The notes: generated by a model not told the origin, from the letters alone. A DNA stretch of 64,000 nt from Lactobacillus taiwanensis DSM 21401 (GCF_001436695.1 NZ_AYZG01000051.1:374387-438386), one strand, 5' to 3'; shown: positions 46,629 to 60,106, numbered from the stretch's first letter. Program-made: numbers and translations.

Positions 46629-47240
46629 ATGTCAAGATATACTGGTCCAAGTTGGAAACGTTCAAGACGCTTAGGTATCTCACTTTCAGGTACTGGTAAG
46701 GAAATTAGCCGTCGTAACTACGCACCTGGTGATCATGGTCCTAACAACCGTGCTAAGGTTTCTGAATATGGTCAACAATTGAAGGAAAAGCAAAAGTTAC
46801 GTTGGATGTTTGGTTTAAATGAACGTCAATTCCAAAACTTATTCATCCGTGCCGGCAAGATTCGTGAAGGTAAGCACGGTGTTAACTTTATGGCTTTACT
46901 TGAAAGACGTTTAGACAACATCGTTTACCGTTTAGGTTTAGCTTCAACTAGAGAACAAGCTAGACAACTTGTTAACCACGGTCACATCTTAGTAGATGGC
47001 AAGCGTGTTGACATTCCTTCATACGAAGTTAAAGTTGGTCAAGAGATCAGCTTAAGAGAAAAGTCAAAGAACTTGCAACAAGTTAAGGACGCTTTAGATG
47101 CAGTTGTATCACGTCCACCATTTGTTTCATTTGACGACAGCAAGATGACTGGTACTTTAGTTCGTCTCCCAGAACGTGACGAAATGGAACCAGAAGTTGA
47201 TGAAGCTCTTATCGTTGAATGGTACAACAAGAAGCTTTAA
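46629..47240 (+). CDS. rpsD: 30S ribosomal protein S4
   Basis: 203 residues. Primary 16S rRNA binder that nucleates 30S assembly. Starts [25 protein letters not shown], with the S4 RNA-binding domain around [32 protein letters not shown] (about 95-126). The zinc-ligand cysteines of the N-terminus are absent, as in many S4 variants of low-GC bacteria. GGAGGA lies upstream. Transcribed alone from its own promoter, as in B. subtilis, and closed by a terminator. Confidence 0.98.
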   Translation: MSRYTGPSWKRSRRLGISLSGTGKEISRRNYAPGDHGPNNRAKVSEYGQQLKEKQKLRWMFGLNERQFQNLFIRAGKIREGKHGVNFMALLERRLDNIVYRLGLASTREQARQLVNHGHILVDGKRVDIPSYEVKVGQEISLREKSKNLQQVKDALDAVVSRPPFVSFDDSKMTGTLVRLPERDEMEPEVDEALIVEWYNKKL

Positions 47241-47257
47241 TATTATCGCTTCACTAC

Positions 47258-47288
47258 AAAAGTCTTTCCTATTTTGGAAAGACTTTTT
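47258..47288 (+). terminator. Intrinsic terminator after rpsD
   Basis: AAAAGTCTTTCC (47258-47269) pairs perfectly with GGAAAGACTTTT (47276-47287) around six bases, with T6. Confidence 0.92.
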
Positions 47289-47356
47289 TGTTTTCTTCTT
47301 TTCTGCTTTGTTACACTATGAATATAAATATTCAAAAATAAAGGAAAATTAGAATT

Positions 47357-47821
47357 ATGACTGAAGACTTAAACACACGTCTTGAACATGCTGCTCAAGG
47401 CATTACTCCTCAAACATGTCCCGATGAACGTAGACGATATTTAGGTTCTCTTCGCGAACGTGTTTTAATTCGAATGACTGTAGAAGAAACAAATAATCAA
47501 AAATTAGATACTTTATTCTTGAAACATATTGATGACTATAAAGGCTACACTATTTTAATAAATGGAAAAATGCCTCAAAACGACTTCATCAGTAAACTAA
47601 TGGGGCTCTGCTCTCAAAAAGATATAAAATTTACCTTGATAAATGATGATAATGCTAAAGATGAACCAAATGCTACTGGAATCCTAGTGGTTTCAAAAAC
47701 AGCTATCAACCATTATCGAGTTGAAATCAATCAAGTCTATGCCCCTGAAGTTCCTAATGAACGACTTACCGAGCGAAAAAAGCCGAGTTTTTGGGATAGA
47801 TTATTTAGGAAAAAGGATTAA
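47357..47821 (+). CDS. YueI family protein (DUF1694)
   Basis: 154 residues. N-terminal half includes CPDERRRYLGSLRERV (about 21-36), the recognisable start of the DUF1694/YueI family. The central domain resembles a small alpha-beta fold. No signal or membrane segment. The tail is basic and proline-rich (EVPNERLTERKKPSFWDRLFRKKD), which could bind nucleic acid or membrane. Two bases before rarA and thus co-transcribed. Function unknown. Confidence 0.85.
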   Translation: MTEDLNTRLEHAAQGITPQTCPDERRRYLGSLRERVLIRMTVEETNNQKLDTLFLKHIDDYKGYTILINGKMPQNDFISKLMGLCSQKDIKFTLINDDNAKDEPNATGILVVSKTAINHYRVEINQVYAPEVPNERLTERKKPSFWDRLFRKKD

Positions 47822-47823
47822 TC

Positions 47824-49122
47824 ATGCAACCTCTTGCTTATCGTATGCGTCCAAAAAATTTAGATGAAATAGTTGGACAGGAACATCTAGTTGGAAATAA
47901 AAAGATAATTAGACGAATGGTTGAAGCAAAATTATTGTCTTCAATGATTCTCTACGGCCCTCCCGGCATCGGCAAAACAAGTATTGCCAGCGCTATTGCT
48001 GGCTCAACAAAATATGCTTTTAGAAAACTTAATGCTGCAACAGATACAAAAAAAGACCTACAAATTGTAGCCGAAGAAGGAAAAATGAGCGGTACTGTCA
48101 TCTTACTTTTAGATGAAATTCACCGTTTAGATAAAACCAAGCAGGACTTTCTTCTTCCTCTATTAGAGTCTGGCAATATTATTTTAATCGGAGCAACTAC
48201 CGAAAATCCATACATTTCTATTTCTCCTGCGATTCGATCGCGTTGTCAGATCTTTGAACTGCATCGCCTTCAGAGCACAGATATTTCTCGAGCTATCGAT
48301 CGTGCATTAAACGACTCTGAAAATGGCTTAGGTAAATATAATGTTATATTAACAAAAGACGCACGCAATTTACTTATTGACAAAGGTAATGGTGATTTAA
48401 GATCTACTCTTAACGCTTTAGAATTAGCCGTTTTATCAACTGATCAAGAAAAACAAGATAAAAGTTCTGACCATAAACTCATTATTGATAAAAATGAAAT
48501 AGAAGATTCTATTCAATTTAAAGCTCAAAATTATGATGCCAATGGTGATGGTCATTATGATCTATTATCAGCATTTCAAAAATCCATTCGTGGATCGGAT
48601 ACCGATGCTGCACTCTACTATTTAGGCAATTTATGCGAATCGGGCGATTTAATAGCAATTTGTAGACGTTTATTAGTTATTGCATATGAAGATATTGGAC
48701 TCGCCAATCCTTCTGCTTGCAGCCGAGTAGTAAACGCAGTTCAAGCGGCACAAATGGTAGGCCTACCTGAAGCAAGAATCATTTTATCTAATGCCGTAAT
48801 TGAACTTTGTTTATCACCCAAGAGTAACAGTGCAATTACTGCAATTGATTCTGCAATTAATGATATAAGAAATAAACAAAATGATTCGATTCCAAATAAT
48901 CTAAAAGACGCTCATTATAAAGGTGCAAAAAAATTGAATCATGGAGTTTCCTACATTTATCCGCATGATTTCAAGAATGATTGGGTTCCACAACAGTACT
49001 TACCAGATAACTTGAAAGACGCTTCTTACTTTAAGCCTAAAGGAAATTCTAAAATTGAAGATGCACTAAAGAGACAGTATTTACGCTTAAAAAAGATGCA
49101 ACATGACGGTTTAAAAAAGTAA
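47824..49122 (+). CDS. rarA: Replication-associated recombination protein RarA (MgsA)
   Basis: 432-residue AAA+ ATPase related to clamp loaders, acting at stalled replication forks. Walker A GPPGIGKTS at 45-53, Walker B LLLDEIHR near 97, sensor and arginine finger region SPAIRSRCQIFEL near 137-149, and the C-terminal tetramerisation domain with RRLLVIAYEDIGLANP near 278. Usual bacterial length is about 420-450. Starts two bases after the YueI-family gene. The 6S RNA gene follows on the same strand with its own promoter. Confidence 0.96.
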   Translation: MQPLAYRMRPKNLDEIVGQEHLVGNKKIIRRMVEAKLLSSMILYGPPGIGKTSIASAIAGSTKYAFRKLNAATDTKKDLQIVAEEGKMSGTVILLLDEIHRLDKTKQDFLLPLLESGNIILIGATTENPYISISPAIRSRCQIFELHRLQSTDISRAIDRALNDSENGLGKYNVILTKDARNLLIDKGNGDLRSTLNALELAVLSTDQEKQDKSSDHKLIIDKNEIEDSIQFKAQNYDANGDGHYDLLSAFQKSIRGSDTDAALYYLGNLCESGDLIAICRRLLVIAYEDIGLANPSACSRVVNAVQAAQMVGLPEARIILSNAVIELCLSPKSNSAITAIDSAINDIRNKQNDSIPNNLKDAHYKGAKKLNHGVSYIYPHDFKNDWVPQQYLPDNLKDASYFKPKGNSKIEDALKRQYLRLKKMQHDGLKK

Positions 49123-49132
49123 ATTCAATTTA

Positions 49133-49160
49133 TTGACATAGACTATATCTTTGTTAGAAT
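49133..49160 (+). promoter_or_regulatory. Promoter of the 6S RNA gene
   Basis: TTGACA (49133-49138), 16 bases, TAGAAT (49155-49160). A perfect -35. Start point near 49167. Confidence 0.8.
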
Positions 49161-49166
49161 AGATAG

Positions 49167-49387
49167 TGATCTGAGTTGATCAACCTAATTACAAAGTTGA
49201 CCGATCAAACTAAAGACGTTGGAATTTATGAATAACATCTGAATCGGAATACTAGCTTGTTCTAGGATCCATATTCACTGCGACATAGATTCAAATTTTG
49301 AACACTGCGGGTTCAACAAGCGTCATTATGTTGCAGTCAACTCAGATTTTATTGAAATTCAAGGAAGCGGCGTAAGCCGCTTTTTTT
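49167..49387 (+). ncRNA. ssrS: 6S RNA
   Basis: A non-coding gene of about 180-200 bases with its own promoter and terminator. ATCTGAGTTGA (49169-49179), close to the 5' end, pairs perfectly with TCAACTCAGAT (49337-49347) near the 3' end, forming the closing stem. The interior is a long irregular hairpin with an unpaired central region and a terminal hairpin around ACTAG...CTAGG (about 49232-49250); GAAC...GTTC near 49300-49315 makes a side hairpin. This open-promoter-like architecture is the hallmark of 6S RNA, which binds sigma-A polymerase. Position beside rarA parallels the placing of a 6S gene near yrvN/rarA in B. subtilis. Confidence 0.75.
49365..49387 (+). terminator. Intrinsic terminator of the 6S RNA gene
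   Basis: AAGCGGC (49365-49371), loop GTAA, GCCGCTT (49376-49382) and T7. Confidence 0.92.
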
Positions 49388-49406
49388 ATTAAGCGAGGAT
49401 CAGTAA

Positions 49407-49691
49407 GTGGTATTAAAAATTTTGATGCTAATCTTTATTTTATTAGTATTTATTACAGCATGGTATTTAATTAAAAGTAAAAATAAAGGTCAATTTATTA
49501 TTTTTATTTTTATTGGAAATAAAAAAATTAATACTTTATTTTCCGTTACAAGTTTAGTGCTAATTTTAACTGGAATTATAGGCATAATAATTTTATTTAC
49601 TTTACCTAAAGTATTTAACTTTATTACCTTAATTATTGCCGCACTGGCCATCTCTATCTTTTCAGTCACATTTATGAATTTAAATGAATAG
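49407..49691 (+). CDS. Small hydrophobic membrane protein of unknown function
   Basis: 94 residues with three hydrophobic segments: about 3-20, 45-66 and 70-88. A basic loop lies between the first two (KSKNKGQFIIFIFIGNKKIN), so the middle is likely cytosolic. The GTG start at 49407 has GAGGA seven bases upstream, 20 bases after the 6S terminator T-run. I recognise no family. AT-rich coding bias is ordinary here. It is separated from the next gene by that gene's own candidate promoter. Confidence 0.7.
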   Translation: MVLKILMLIFILLVFITAWYLIKSKNKGQFIIFIFIGNKKINTLFSVTSLVLILTGIIGIIILFTLPKVFNFITLIIAALAISIFSVTFMNLNE

Positions 49692-49699
49692 TTTTATTA

Positions 49700-49727
49700 T
49701 TCAATTTAAATCAATTTTTGATAAAAT
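49700..49727 (+). promoter_or_regulatory. Candidate promoter for the universal stress protein
   Basis: TTCAAT (49700-49705), 16 bases, TAAAAT (49722-49727); a moderate match. Confidence 0.4.
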
Positions 49728-49748
49728 ATTGATAGAGAGGTGATCAAC

Positions 49749-50228
49749 ATGTTAAAACAATACCAACGTATCCAAGTTGCCGTTGATGGTTCTAAAGAAG
49801 CAGACGTTGCATTTAGCAAGGCTGTTGAAGTCGCTAAAAGAAATGGTGCTACTCTTGAAATTCTTCACGTAGTCGATACACGTGCTTTTCAAGATGTCTC
49901 TAGCTTTGACTCAGCAATGGTGGAACAAGTATCTGAAGAAGCAAAAACCAAGATCGAAGAATATTATAATCGTGCTAAAGATGCCGGTGTTAAGGATGTT
50001 CATTATTCTATTGAATTTGGTTCTCCAAAGAATATTATTGCTCATGAATTTCCTGAAGAACACAATATTGATTTAATTATTCTTGGTGCTACTGGTCTAA
50101 ATGCAGTTGAGAGGTTATTAATTGGTAGCATTACTGAATACGTTACTCGCACTGCCGCTTGTGACGTTTTAGTAGTTCGTCACCCAGCTGCACAAAACGA
50201 AGATATTAAGAAAAATCAAGAAAATTAA
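49749..50228 (+). CDS. Universal stress protein UspA family
   Basis: 159 residues, one Usp domain. The N-terminal strand QRIQVAVDGSKEADVAFSKA and the ATP-type motif GATGLNAVERLLIGSITEYVTRTAACDVLVVR (G-x2-G-x9-G-S/T) near 120-150 point to an ATP-binding UspA member, likely a cytosolic dimer with roles in stress or growth arrest. Start ATG 49749 has GAGAGG eight bases upstream; the in-frame GTG at 49740 overlaps it. Ends at a terminator. Confidence 0.92.
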   Translation: MLKQYQRIQVAVDGSKEADVAFSKAVEVAKRNGATLEILHVVDTRAFQDVSSFDSAMVEQVSEEAKTKIEEYYNRAKDAGVKDVHYSIEFGSPKNIIAHEFPEEHNIDLIILGATGLNAVERLLIGSITEYVTRTAACDVLVVRHPAAQNEDIKKNQEN

Positions 50229-50239
50229 TTAATGGTATA

Positions 50240-50276
50240 AAAAAGCCTCGTCAAAATTATGACAAGGTTTTTTTTA
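50240..50276. terminator. Terminator between the universal stress gene and rodA
   Basis: AAAGCCTCGTCA and TGACAAGGTTTT pair around AAATTA with a mismatch, flanked by A-runs and T-runs, so it can serve both convergent genes. Confidence 0.8.
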
Positions 50277-50281
50277 TGCTT

Positions 50282-51478
50282 TTAAAAGTCTCCAGCAGTA
50301 CTAAAGATATAGTCTTTATGATGCCATTTCATTGAAAGAATTAGTCCAATACCGATCATATTTCCAAGTAAAGCTGAACCACCTTGAGAAACAAATGGTA
50401 GCGGAATACCTGTTAATGGTAGTAGGTCAATTCCCATTCCAATATTTTCAAAAACATGGAACAAAATCATCATTATGATACCAGTTGAAATGTAAGAATA
50501 AAATGCATTCCTAGTCTCAAAAGTAATTTTTACCATTTGAAAAATCAAATAGAAGTAAATCAAAATTAGGACACAACATCCTACAAATCCTAATGACTCA
50601 CCAATAACTGAAAAGACCATGTCTGATGTTCTAACTGGTACATAAACACTAACTTTACCAAACCCATGACCCCAAATTTGACCTGAGCCAATGGCTTTCA
50701 TACTTTGCCATAATTGATAAGCTCCAGAAGACGTATCTTGAGCAGGATTTAGCCAAGAATTTATTCTTTGGAATTGGTAAGCTCTAAAATTAAAAGCACT
50801 TCCTAAAAAGGCTTGTCCACCTGGTGTGGTAACTAAAAGAATTGCACTCGCACCAATAATAAATACTAATCCATAGACTGGTACAATTATTTTCCAAGTA
50901 ATCCCTGAAACTAGTATTACTCCCCCAACAATGGCAAAGAATACAAGCATCGTACCAAAGTCATTTTGTAATTTCAAAAGTACTGCTACTGGAACTAACC
51001 ATGCAAATATTTTTCCAATTAAAAGCCAATCTGTTTTAAAAGTATGCGCATATTGTTCATTATGCCGTTCTACTACTCTTGCTAGCATCAAAATAAAAGC
51101 TGGCTTCATAATTTCAGACGGTTGAAAAGTTAAAGGTCCAAGTTTAAACCAACTTTTAGCACCCGTATCTGCAAAGACTTGTCGATTATACAAGAATAAA
51201 ACCGCGATAAGCAAAACAATACCAATTCCATACGCAATAGGCGCAATCTTAAAAAGTTGTTCTGCATCAAACTGCATTACAAAAATTACTAATGCAATTG
51301 ATACCAGATACCAGACTCCTTGAGTAATAACAGCCTTTACAGGACTTCCCATTTTAGGATCATTTACAGTTGCTACCCAAATGCCATATAAACTGATAAC
51401 TGCTAATAAAAAGACTGGAATTACTACACCCCAAGCGATACGATCAAACCAATCTGCTTTATTTTCAACTTTCGTCAT
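50282..51478 (-). CDS. rodA: Rod shape-determining protein RodA (SEDS glycosyltransferase)
   Basis: 398 residues with about ten membrane segments, SEDS family. It polymerises lipid II for cell elongation with a class B PBP. Recognisable regions: LGPLTFQPSEIMKPAFILMLAR (about 116-136), the large external loop with SGAYQLWQSMKAIGSGQIWGHGFG, and the C-terminal GIPLPFVSQGGSALLGNMIGIGLILS, a RodA/FtsW signature. The association with mbl at 52218 supports an elongation (RodA) rather than division (FtsW) role. Confidence 0.93.
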   Translation of the reverse strand: MTKVENKADWFDRIAWGVVIPVFLLAVISLYGIWVATVNDPKMGSPVKAVITQGVWYLVSIALVIFVMQFDAEQLFKIAPIAYGIGIVLLIAVLFLYNRQVFADTGAKSWFKLGPLTFQPSEIMKPAFILMLARVVERHNEQYAHTFKTDWLLIGKIFAWLVPVAVLLKLQNDFGTMLVFFAIVGGVILVSGITWKIIVPVYGLVFIIGASAILLVTTPGGQAFLGSAFNFRAYQFQRINSWLNPAQDTSSGAYQLWQSMKAIGSGQIWGHGFGKVSVYVPVRTSDMVFSVIGESLGFVGCCVLILIYFYLIFQMVKITFETRNAFYSYISTGIIMMILFHVFENIGMGIDLLPLTGIPLPFVSQGGSALLGNMIGIGLILSMKWHHKDYIFSTAGDF

Positions 51479-51496
51479 TGTATATCCCTACTTTGT

Positions 51497-51724
51497 TTAT
51501 TTTTCATGCAAAGTAAAGTATGAAAGTAATTCATTAATAGCACTTTCTAAAGTCTTTGAATAAAGACTATGACTTGTTTTGGAAGATACTACATGGTAGC
51601 GCTCTTCTTCTTGTTCAATAATACCAATAGAACGTTTACCAGGAATGATAACTTCCCATGTTGGCGTTGCAGTGCCTTTTCTTTCATTAACTTCAATATC
51701 AATACTTTCCAATTTTCTAGACAT
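51497..51724 (-). CDS. DUF2969 family protein
   Basis: 75 residues, soluble, with a beta-rich N-terminus (MSRKLESIDIEVNERKGTATPTWEVIIPGKRSIGIIEQEEERY) and a C-terminal helix (LESAINELLSYFTLHEK), matching the DUF2969 family of Lactobacillales. Start ATG 51724 has GGAG five to seven bases upstream. The frame is open further (to 51781), but that stretch overlaps yidD and is a shadow. Function unknown. In a run of elongation genes just before rodA. Confidence 0.82.
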   Translation of the reverse strand: MSRKLESIDIEVNERKGTATPTWEVIIPGKRSIGIIEQEEERYHVVSSKTSHSLYSKTLESAINELLSYFTLHEK

Positions 51725-51734
51725 AAAAATTCTC

Positions 51735-52028
51735 CTACTTTTTATTCGAATGAAACGCCTGCGCAATAATTTCATCTTCATATCGTTCAGGATGTGGATT
51801 ACGGCGCAAGGTAAAATAATCCGGTACTGGATCTACTCCTCCCTTAACAAATGGATTACAGCGTAATATTCGTGCTAAACCCATTGTTAAGCCTAATATT
51901 GCTCCATGCCTTTTTAAAGCATCAATCATATAAGTTGAACAAGTAGGATAATACCTACATGTTGGAGGCAAAATTGGAGAAATAAATTTCTTATAAATAT
52001 TTACTAACTCAATTAGCAATTTATTCAT
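51735..52028 (-). CDS. yidD: Membrane protein insertion efficiency factor YidD
   Basis: 97 residues, YidD family. An N-terminal amphipathic helix ([17 protein letters not shown]) leads into the signature [23 protein letters not shown], followed by [17 protein letters not shown]. It assists the YidC/Sec insertion of membrane proteins at the inner face of the membrane. The next gene, DUF2969, follows ten bases later; epuA ends one base before this gene starts. Confidence 0.94.
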   Translation of the reverse strand: MNKLLIELVNIYKKFISPILPPTCRYYPTCSTYMIDALKRHGAILGLTMGLARILRCNPFVKGGVDPVPDYFTLRRNPHPERYEDEIIAQAFHSNKK

Positions 52029-52029
52029 T

Positions 52030-52215
52030 TTAACTTAAAAATTCCCAAAAATGAACCCATGTTGTAGGAAAGAAAATTGCAAAAGGATTTCCACTTGCTA
52101 CTCCGCATCCAATAAACGCTCCTAAGAGCATAGTTGCAAGTAAATATAGAAAAATCTTTCCTACTTTTTTTAAATACTTATTTACTAATGAAAAATCAAA
52201 CTTTTCTTTATTCAT
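52030..52215 (-). CDS. EpuA-type small membrane protein
   Basis: 61 residues with one membrane helix (about 18-42, [22 protein letters not shown]) and the C-terminal signature [18 protein letters not shown]. That motif (NPxxIFxPxTWxHixdF) identifies the EpuA family, which some databases label RNA polymerase beta-subunit-related by an unhelpful automatic transfer. The role is unknown. Tightly placed between mbl (two bases) and yidD (one base), so it belongs to the envelope operon. Confidence 0.82.
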   Translation of the reverse strand: MNKEKFDFSLVNKYLKKVGKIFLYLLATMLLGAFIGCGVASGNPFAIFFPTTWVHFWEFLS

Positions 52216-52217
52216 AA

Positions 52218-53207
52218 TTAGTGTCTCTGGTGATTTTCAATATTTTTAAGCAATACACCTGTTCCATTAGCAACAGCTTCTAATGGGTCGTCAGCTTTTA
52301 AGACAGGGACTTGAAGATAATATGTAATCAATTTATCAATATTCTTAAGTAATGCTCCACCACCAGTTAACATAATACCACGATCAATAATATCGGCAGA
52401 TAATTCTGGTGGGGTTTGCTCTAGAACTTCTTTTGTAGCTGCTACTATTGACATCAAACCATCTTCAAGAGCCTTTTGAACTTCTAGTTCATTTATTGTT
52501 ACTTGCTTTGGTAAACCATCTACCATATCACGACCACGAACTGTCATAGTCTTAGTTGGATCAGCTTCAAAAGCGGTTCCTAACTGAATCTTAATTTGTT
52601 CAGCTGTATGTTGTCCAACAAGAAGATTTTTACTTCTCTTAATGTAGCTAGCAATTGTTTGATTCATTTTATCTCCTGCCCAACGAAGAGAGCGAGAAGT
52701 TACAATTTCGCCCATTGAAAGCACAGCGATATCAGTTGTTCCACCACCAATATCAATAACCATGTTTCCTTGTGGTTTAAAAATATCAAGCCCAGCTCCT
52801 ACAGCAGCCACTTTAGGTTCGAAATCTAAATATACACGACCACCACCTGATTTTTCAGCAGCTTGAATGATAGCTTTTTGCTCAATCGAAGTAACTCCAG
52901 TGGGAGCACAAATCAAAATATTAGGCTTGGACATAAAGCCCTTTACATTTAACTTTTCAATAAAGTAACTAAGCATTTCTTCTGTAATATCAAAATCTGC
53001 AATTACACCATTTTTTAAAGGTCTAATTACTCTAATATTACCTGGTGTACGTCCCACCATCTTATAAGCCTCAGTACCTACTGCGACGACCTTATCCTTA
53101 TCTGTATCAACAGCAACTACGGAAGGTTCATTTAAAACAATTCCTTTGCCAGACACATTTATTAGAACATTTGCAGTTCCTAAATCAATTCCTATATCTC
53201 TTGCCAC
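52218..53207 (-). CDS. mbl: MreB-like actin homologue (Mbl type)
   Basis: 329-residue bacterial actin with phosphate motifs [13 protein letters not shown] (6-18) and [15 protein letters not shown] near 154, and adenosine motif [13 protein letters not shown] near 284. A paralogue of the MreB at 30784-31785. Located downstream of the ATPase operon with epuA, yidD, DUF2969 and rodA, the usual Mbl position in lactobacilli and Bacillus. The GTG start at 53207 follows GGAGG by seven bases; an extended -10 (TGTTACAAT near 53241-53249) with a fair -35 lies upstream. Confidence 0.94.
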   Translation of the reverse strand: MARDIGIDLGTANVLINVSGKGIVLNEPSVVAVDTDKDKVVAVGTEAYKMVGRTPGNIRVIRPLKNGVIADFDITEEMLSYFIEKLNVKGFMSKPNILICAPTGVTSIEQKAIIQAAEKSGGGRVYLDFEPKVAAVGAGLDIFKPQGNMVIDIGGGTTDIAVLSMGEIVTSRSLRWAGDKMNQTIASYIKRSKNLLVGQHTAEQIKIQLGTAFEADPTKTMTVRGRDMVDGLPKQVTINELEVQKALEDGLMSIVAATKEVLEQTPPELSADIIDRGIMLTGGGALLKNIDKLITYYLQVPVLKADDPLEAVANGTGVLLKNIENHQRH

Positions 53208-53314
53208 GCTAGTGCCTCCAGTATTTTATCATTAAAAATTGTAACATAAATACTGCTTTTCTTTAAGAACAAGTAGAAAGAACTGTGATTCTAATTGATT
53301 TCTTATAAAAATCA

Positions 53315-53548
53315 TTAAAAAAGCATCTTTAAAGCAAGTGATTGGTCTACTAAAGCTAAAATAAATTGACCTACTAAAAAACCTAAAGCAATGGAAATAA
53401 AAAGTAAAAAAACTTGAATTTCAAAGGTATGTCCTTTTTTAAAAAGTTGATCTATCCTCAGCCCTCTTACAGCTCTAAAAGAAAAAGCAATCGTAACTAA
53501 ATAAGTGATTAAACTAACAATAGCATGTATTCCAACTTGTTTCATCAT
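53315..53548 (-). CDS. DUF1146 family (YwzB-like) membrane protein
   Basis: 77 residues with two hydrophobic segments (about 5-25 and 48-70) linked by a basic loop containing FRAVRGLRIDQLFKKGH. It matches the DUF1146/YwzB family, usually found directly after the ATP synthase operon in Bacillales and Lactobacillales. The start is ATG 53548 (or 53545), eight bases after GGAG. An in-frame ATG at 53596 would run through the atpC terminator and is not used. Function unknown. Confidence 0.83.
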   Translation of the reverse strand: MMKQVGIHAIVSLITYLVTIAFSFRAVRGLRIDQLFKKGHTFEIQVFLLFISIALGFLVGQFILALVDQSLALKMLF

Positions 53549-53562
53549 ATAATTTTCTCCAC

Positions 53563-53591
53563 AAAAAAAGACGAACACATCGTTCGTCTTT
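53563..53591 (-). terminator. Intrinsic terminator after atpC
   Basis: Minus-strand AAAGACGAAC pairs perfectly with GTTCGTCTTT around five bases, followed by T7. It closes the ATPase operon just before the DUF1146 ribosome site. Confidence 0.92.
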
Positions 53592-53598
53592 CTCATTT

Positions 53599-54039
53599 CT
53601 ATTTACCGTAATTTTCATGTACATGTAATCTATTAACCGCACGACGTAAAGCAATTTCAGCTTCTAGCATTTCTCTTTCGTTGTGCTTCTCTTTAGCTTC
53701 TTGCATATGTTGTTCAGCACGCTTCTTAGCTGATTGTGCACGTTTAACATCAATATTGCGAGCCCGTTCAGCACTATCAGCGATGATGGTTGCTTCATTA
53801 TTTGAGAACTCAATGTAGCCCCCATTAACAGCAATATGATCAACACGATTATTCATTTCATGCGTTCTTTTTACCCGAACTTCACCAATAGCTAAAGGAG
53901 TAACAATTGGGAGGTGATCATACATAATTGCACGATCTCCATCAATTGCGCGCATTGCTACCATTGTAGCATTGTGCGAATAGACAATACCATCAGGTGT
54001 TACAACGCTAACTTTTATAATTTTTTCTGGATCTGCCAT
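53599..54039 (-). CDS. atpC: F1Fo ATP synthase epsilon subunit
   Basis: 146 residues. N-terminal beta-sandwich ([19 protein letters not shown]...) and C-terminal two-helix domain ([23 protein letters not shown]...). It belongs to the central stalk and regulates hydrolysis. The beta domain keeps the [15 protein letters not shown] motif. The ATG start is preferred to a GTG one codon earlier. Last gene of the atp operon, nine to twelve bases after atpD. Confidence 0.96.
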   Translation of the reverse strand: MADPEKIIKVSVVTPDGIVYSHNATMVAMRAIDGDRAIMYDHLPIVTPLAIGEVRVKRTHEMNNRVDHIAVNGGYIEFSNNEATIIADSAERARNIDVKRAQSAKKRAEQHMQEAKEKHNEREMLEAEIALRRAVNRLHVHENYGK

Positions 54040-54050
54040 CACGCATCACC

Positions 54051-56472
<2,422 letters not shown>

Positions 56473-56489
56473 TGAAAAAACCTCCTCTT

Positions 56490-58563
<2,074 letters not shown>

Positions 58564-58564
<1 letters not shown>

Positions 58565-59064
58565 TAGTCATTCAGCCCCTTGATAAATTGATCTACCAAG
58601 TCTTTCTGATCAGCAGCAGATAAATTCTTACTAATTACTTTTTCGGCAATAGCAACAGAAATATCAGCTACTTGATCTCTTGCTTCATTGAGAGCATCAG
58701 TTTTTGCCTGAGCAGCATCTTCTGATGCTCTCTTTCTAATTGCGGCAGCTTCTTGATCAGCTTGACTAATAATATTATTCTTAGTCTTTTCCGCATTGCT
58801 TTTTGCAGTAGAAAGAATTTGTGTTGCCTCTTGTTTAGAGTCTTTCAAGGCGGCTTCACGTTGATTAGCAAGCAATTCAGCTTTCTTTCGATCACTTTCT
58901 GCTTGATCAAGGTCACTTATTACCTTTTGACGACGTTCTTCCATCATTTTTGTTACAGGGCCCCAAGCAAAGTGCTTAACTAATAGGAGCAAAGCTGCAA
59001 AGATCAAAAGATAGTAAAGCGTGTCACCTAACTCTAATTTTAAGGCTGCAAACATAAATTGCAT
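58564..59064 (-). CDS. atpF: F1Fo ATP synthase b subunit
   Basis: 166 residues. One N-terminal membrane helix (about 13-33, DTLYYLLIFAALLLLVKHFAWGP) followed by a long charged helical stretch rich in Ala, Lys and Glu, forming the peripheral stalk dimer. The typical WGPVTKMMEERR transition is present. Followed by atpH with a one-base overlap. Confidence 0.97.
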
Positions 59065-59113
59065 GTCTCAACCCTTCTTTCTCGTAATTACGATCTTGTT
59101 CTTAAAACGCAAA

Positions 59114-59344
<231 letters not shown>

Positions 59345-60061
59345 TTATTCTTCAGTAACCTTTTTACCAATATATACCATTGACAAAGTTACGAATACAT
59401 ATGCCTGGATAGAGCCAATAAAGACAGAGAAGCCTTGCCAGATTAAAGTTAGTGGAACCGAAGCGATGACGGTAAACCAACCCGCACTCTTTGCAAAACG
59501 ATTACCGATTAAAGTTAACAATACTTCACCGGCATAAATATTACCGTAAAGACGTAGTGATAACGTCAAGAAATTAGTGAATTCCTCAATAATATTGATT
59601 GGAAGTAAAAATCCAACTGGTTTTGCATAATTTGCAAAATAACCTTTGGCACCAAACCTCTGAACACCAAAGTTATAAGACAAGAGCAATGTCATCATTG
59701 CCATGGTCATAGTAATCAATGGGTTAGCAGTTGGTGATTTGACAAGGATATGGTCATTAATTGAAAACTCAAAGAACAAACCTAACTGGTTCATAAAGAA
59801 AATGAACATGAATAGGGTAAAGGCATATAAAGATAGGTGCTTTTGTGCATCTACGTCAGCAACGTTATCCTTAACAATCCCATTTGTAAAATCAATCATA
59901 TATTCCAAAAGATTTTGCTTTTTATTAGGTTTTAAGGAAACATTGCGTCCTAAATACCAAACAAGAAAGAAAACCGCAATTGCGACTAACGTTCCCCCTA
60001 AGCAATTAGTTACATTGAAATTTAAGCCGAATACATTAACGACTACAGATTTCTCATTCAC
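59345..60061 (-). CDS. atpB: F1Fo ATP synthase a subunit
   Basis: 238 residues, about five to six membrane helices. The critical Arg lies in LSLRLYGNIYAGEVLL near 170-185. The C-terminal helix carries SIQAYVFVTLSMVYIGKK. Forms the stator half-channels against the c ring. First gene of the operon; no atpI-like gene is present upstream in this window. A strong promoter precedes it. Confidence 0.97.
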   Translation of the reverse strand: MNEKSVVVNVFGLNFNVTNCLGGTLVAIAVFFLVWYLGRNVSLKPNKKQNLLEYMIDFTNGIVKDNVADVDAQKHLSLYAFTLFMFIFFMNQLGLFFEFSINDHILVKSPTANPLITMTMAMMTLLLSYNFGVQRFGAKGYFANYAKPVGFLLPINIIEEFTNFLTLSLRLYGNIYAGEVLLTLIGNRFAKSAGWFTVIASVPLTLIWQGFSVFIGSIQAYVFVTLSMVYIGKKVTEE

Positions 60062-60106
60062 TTCGTGACCTCCCTTCTTGTGCTGAATACCTCAAACACA
60101 CTAAAA

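Noticed and set aside
51725-51781. N-terminal extension of the DUF2969 protein
   Set aside because: It overlaps yidD, is highly basic, and lies upstream of a good ribosome site and ATG at 51724.
52030-52215. Database-style label of EpuA as an RNA polymerase beta subunit
   Set aside because: The 61-residue membrane protein has no polymerase motif; the label is a transferred name.
53549-53596. N-terminal extension of the DUF1146 protein
   Set aside because: These codons are the atpC terminator and the ribosome site; the real start is at 53548.
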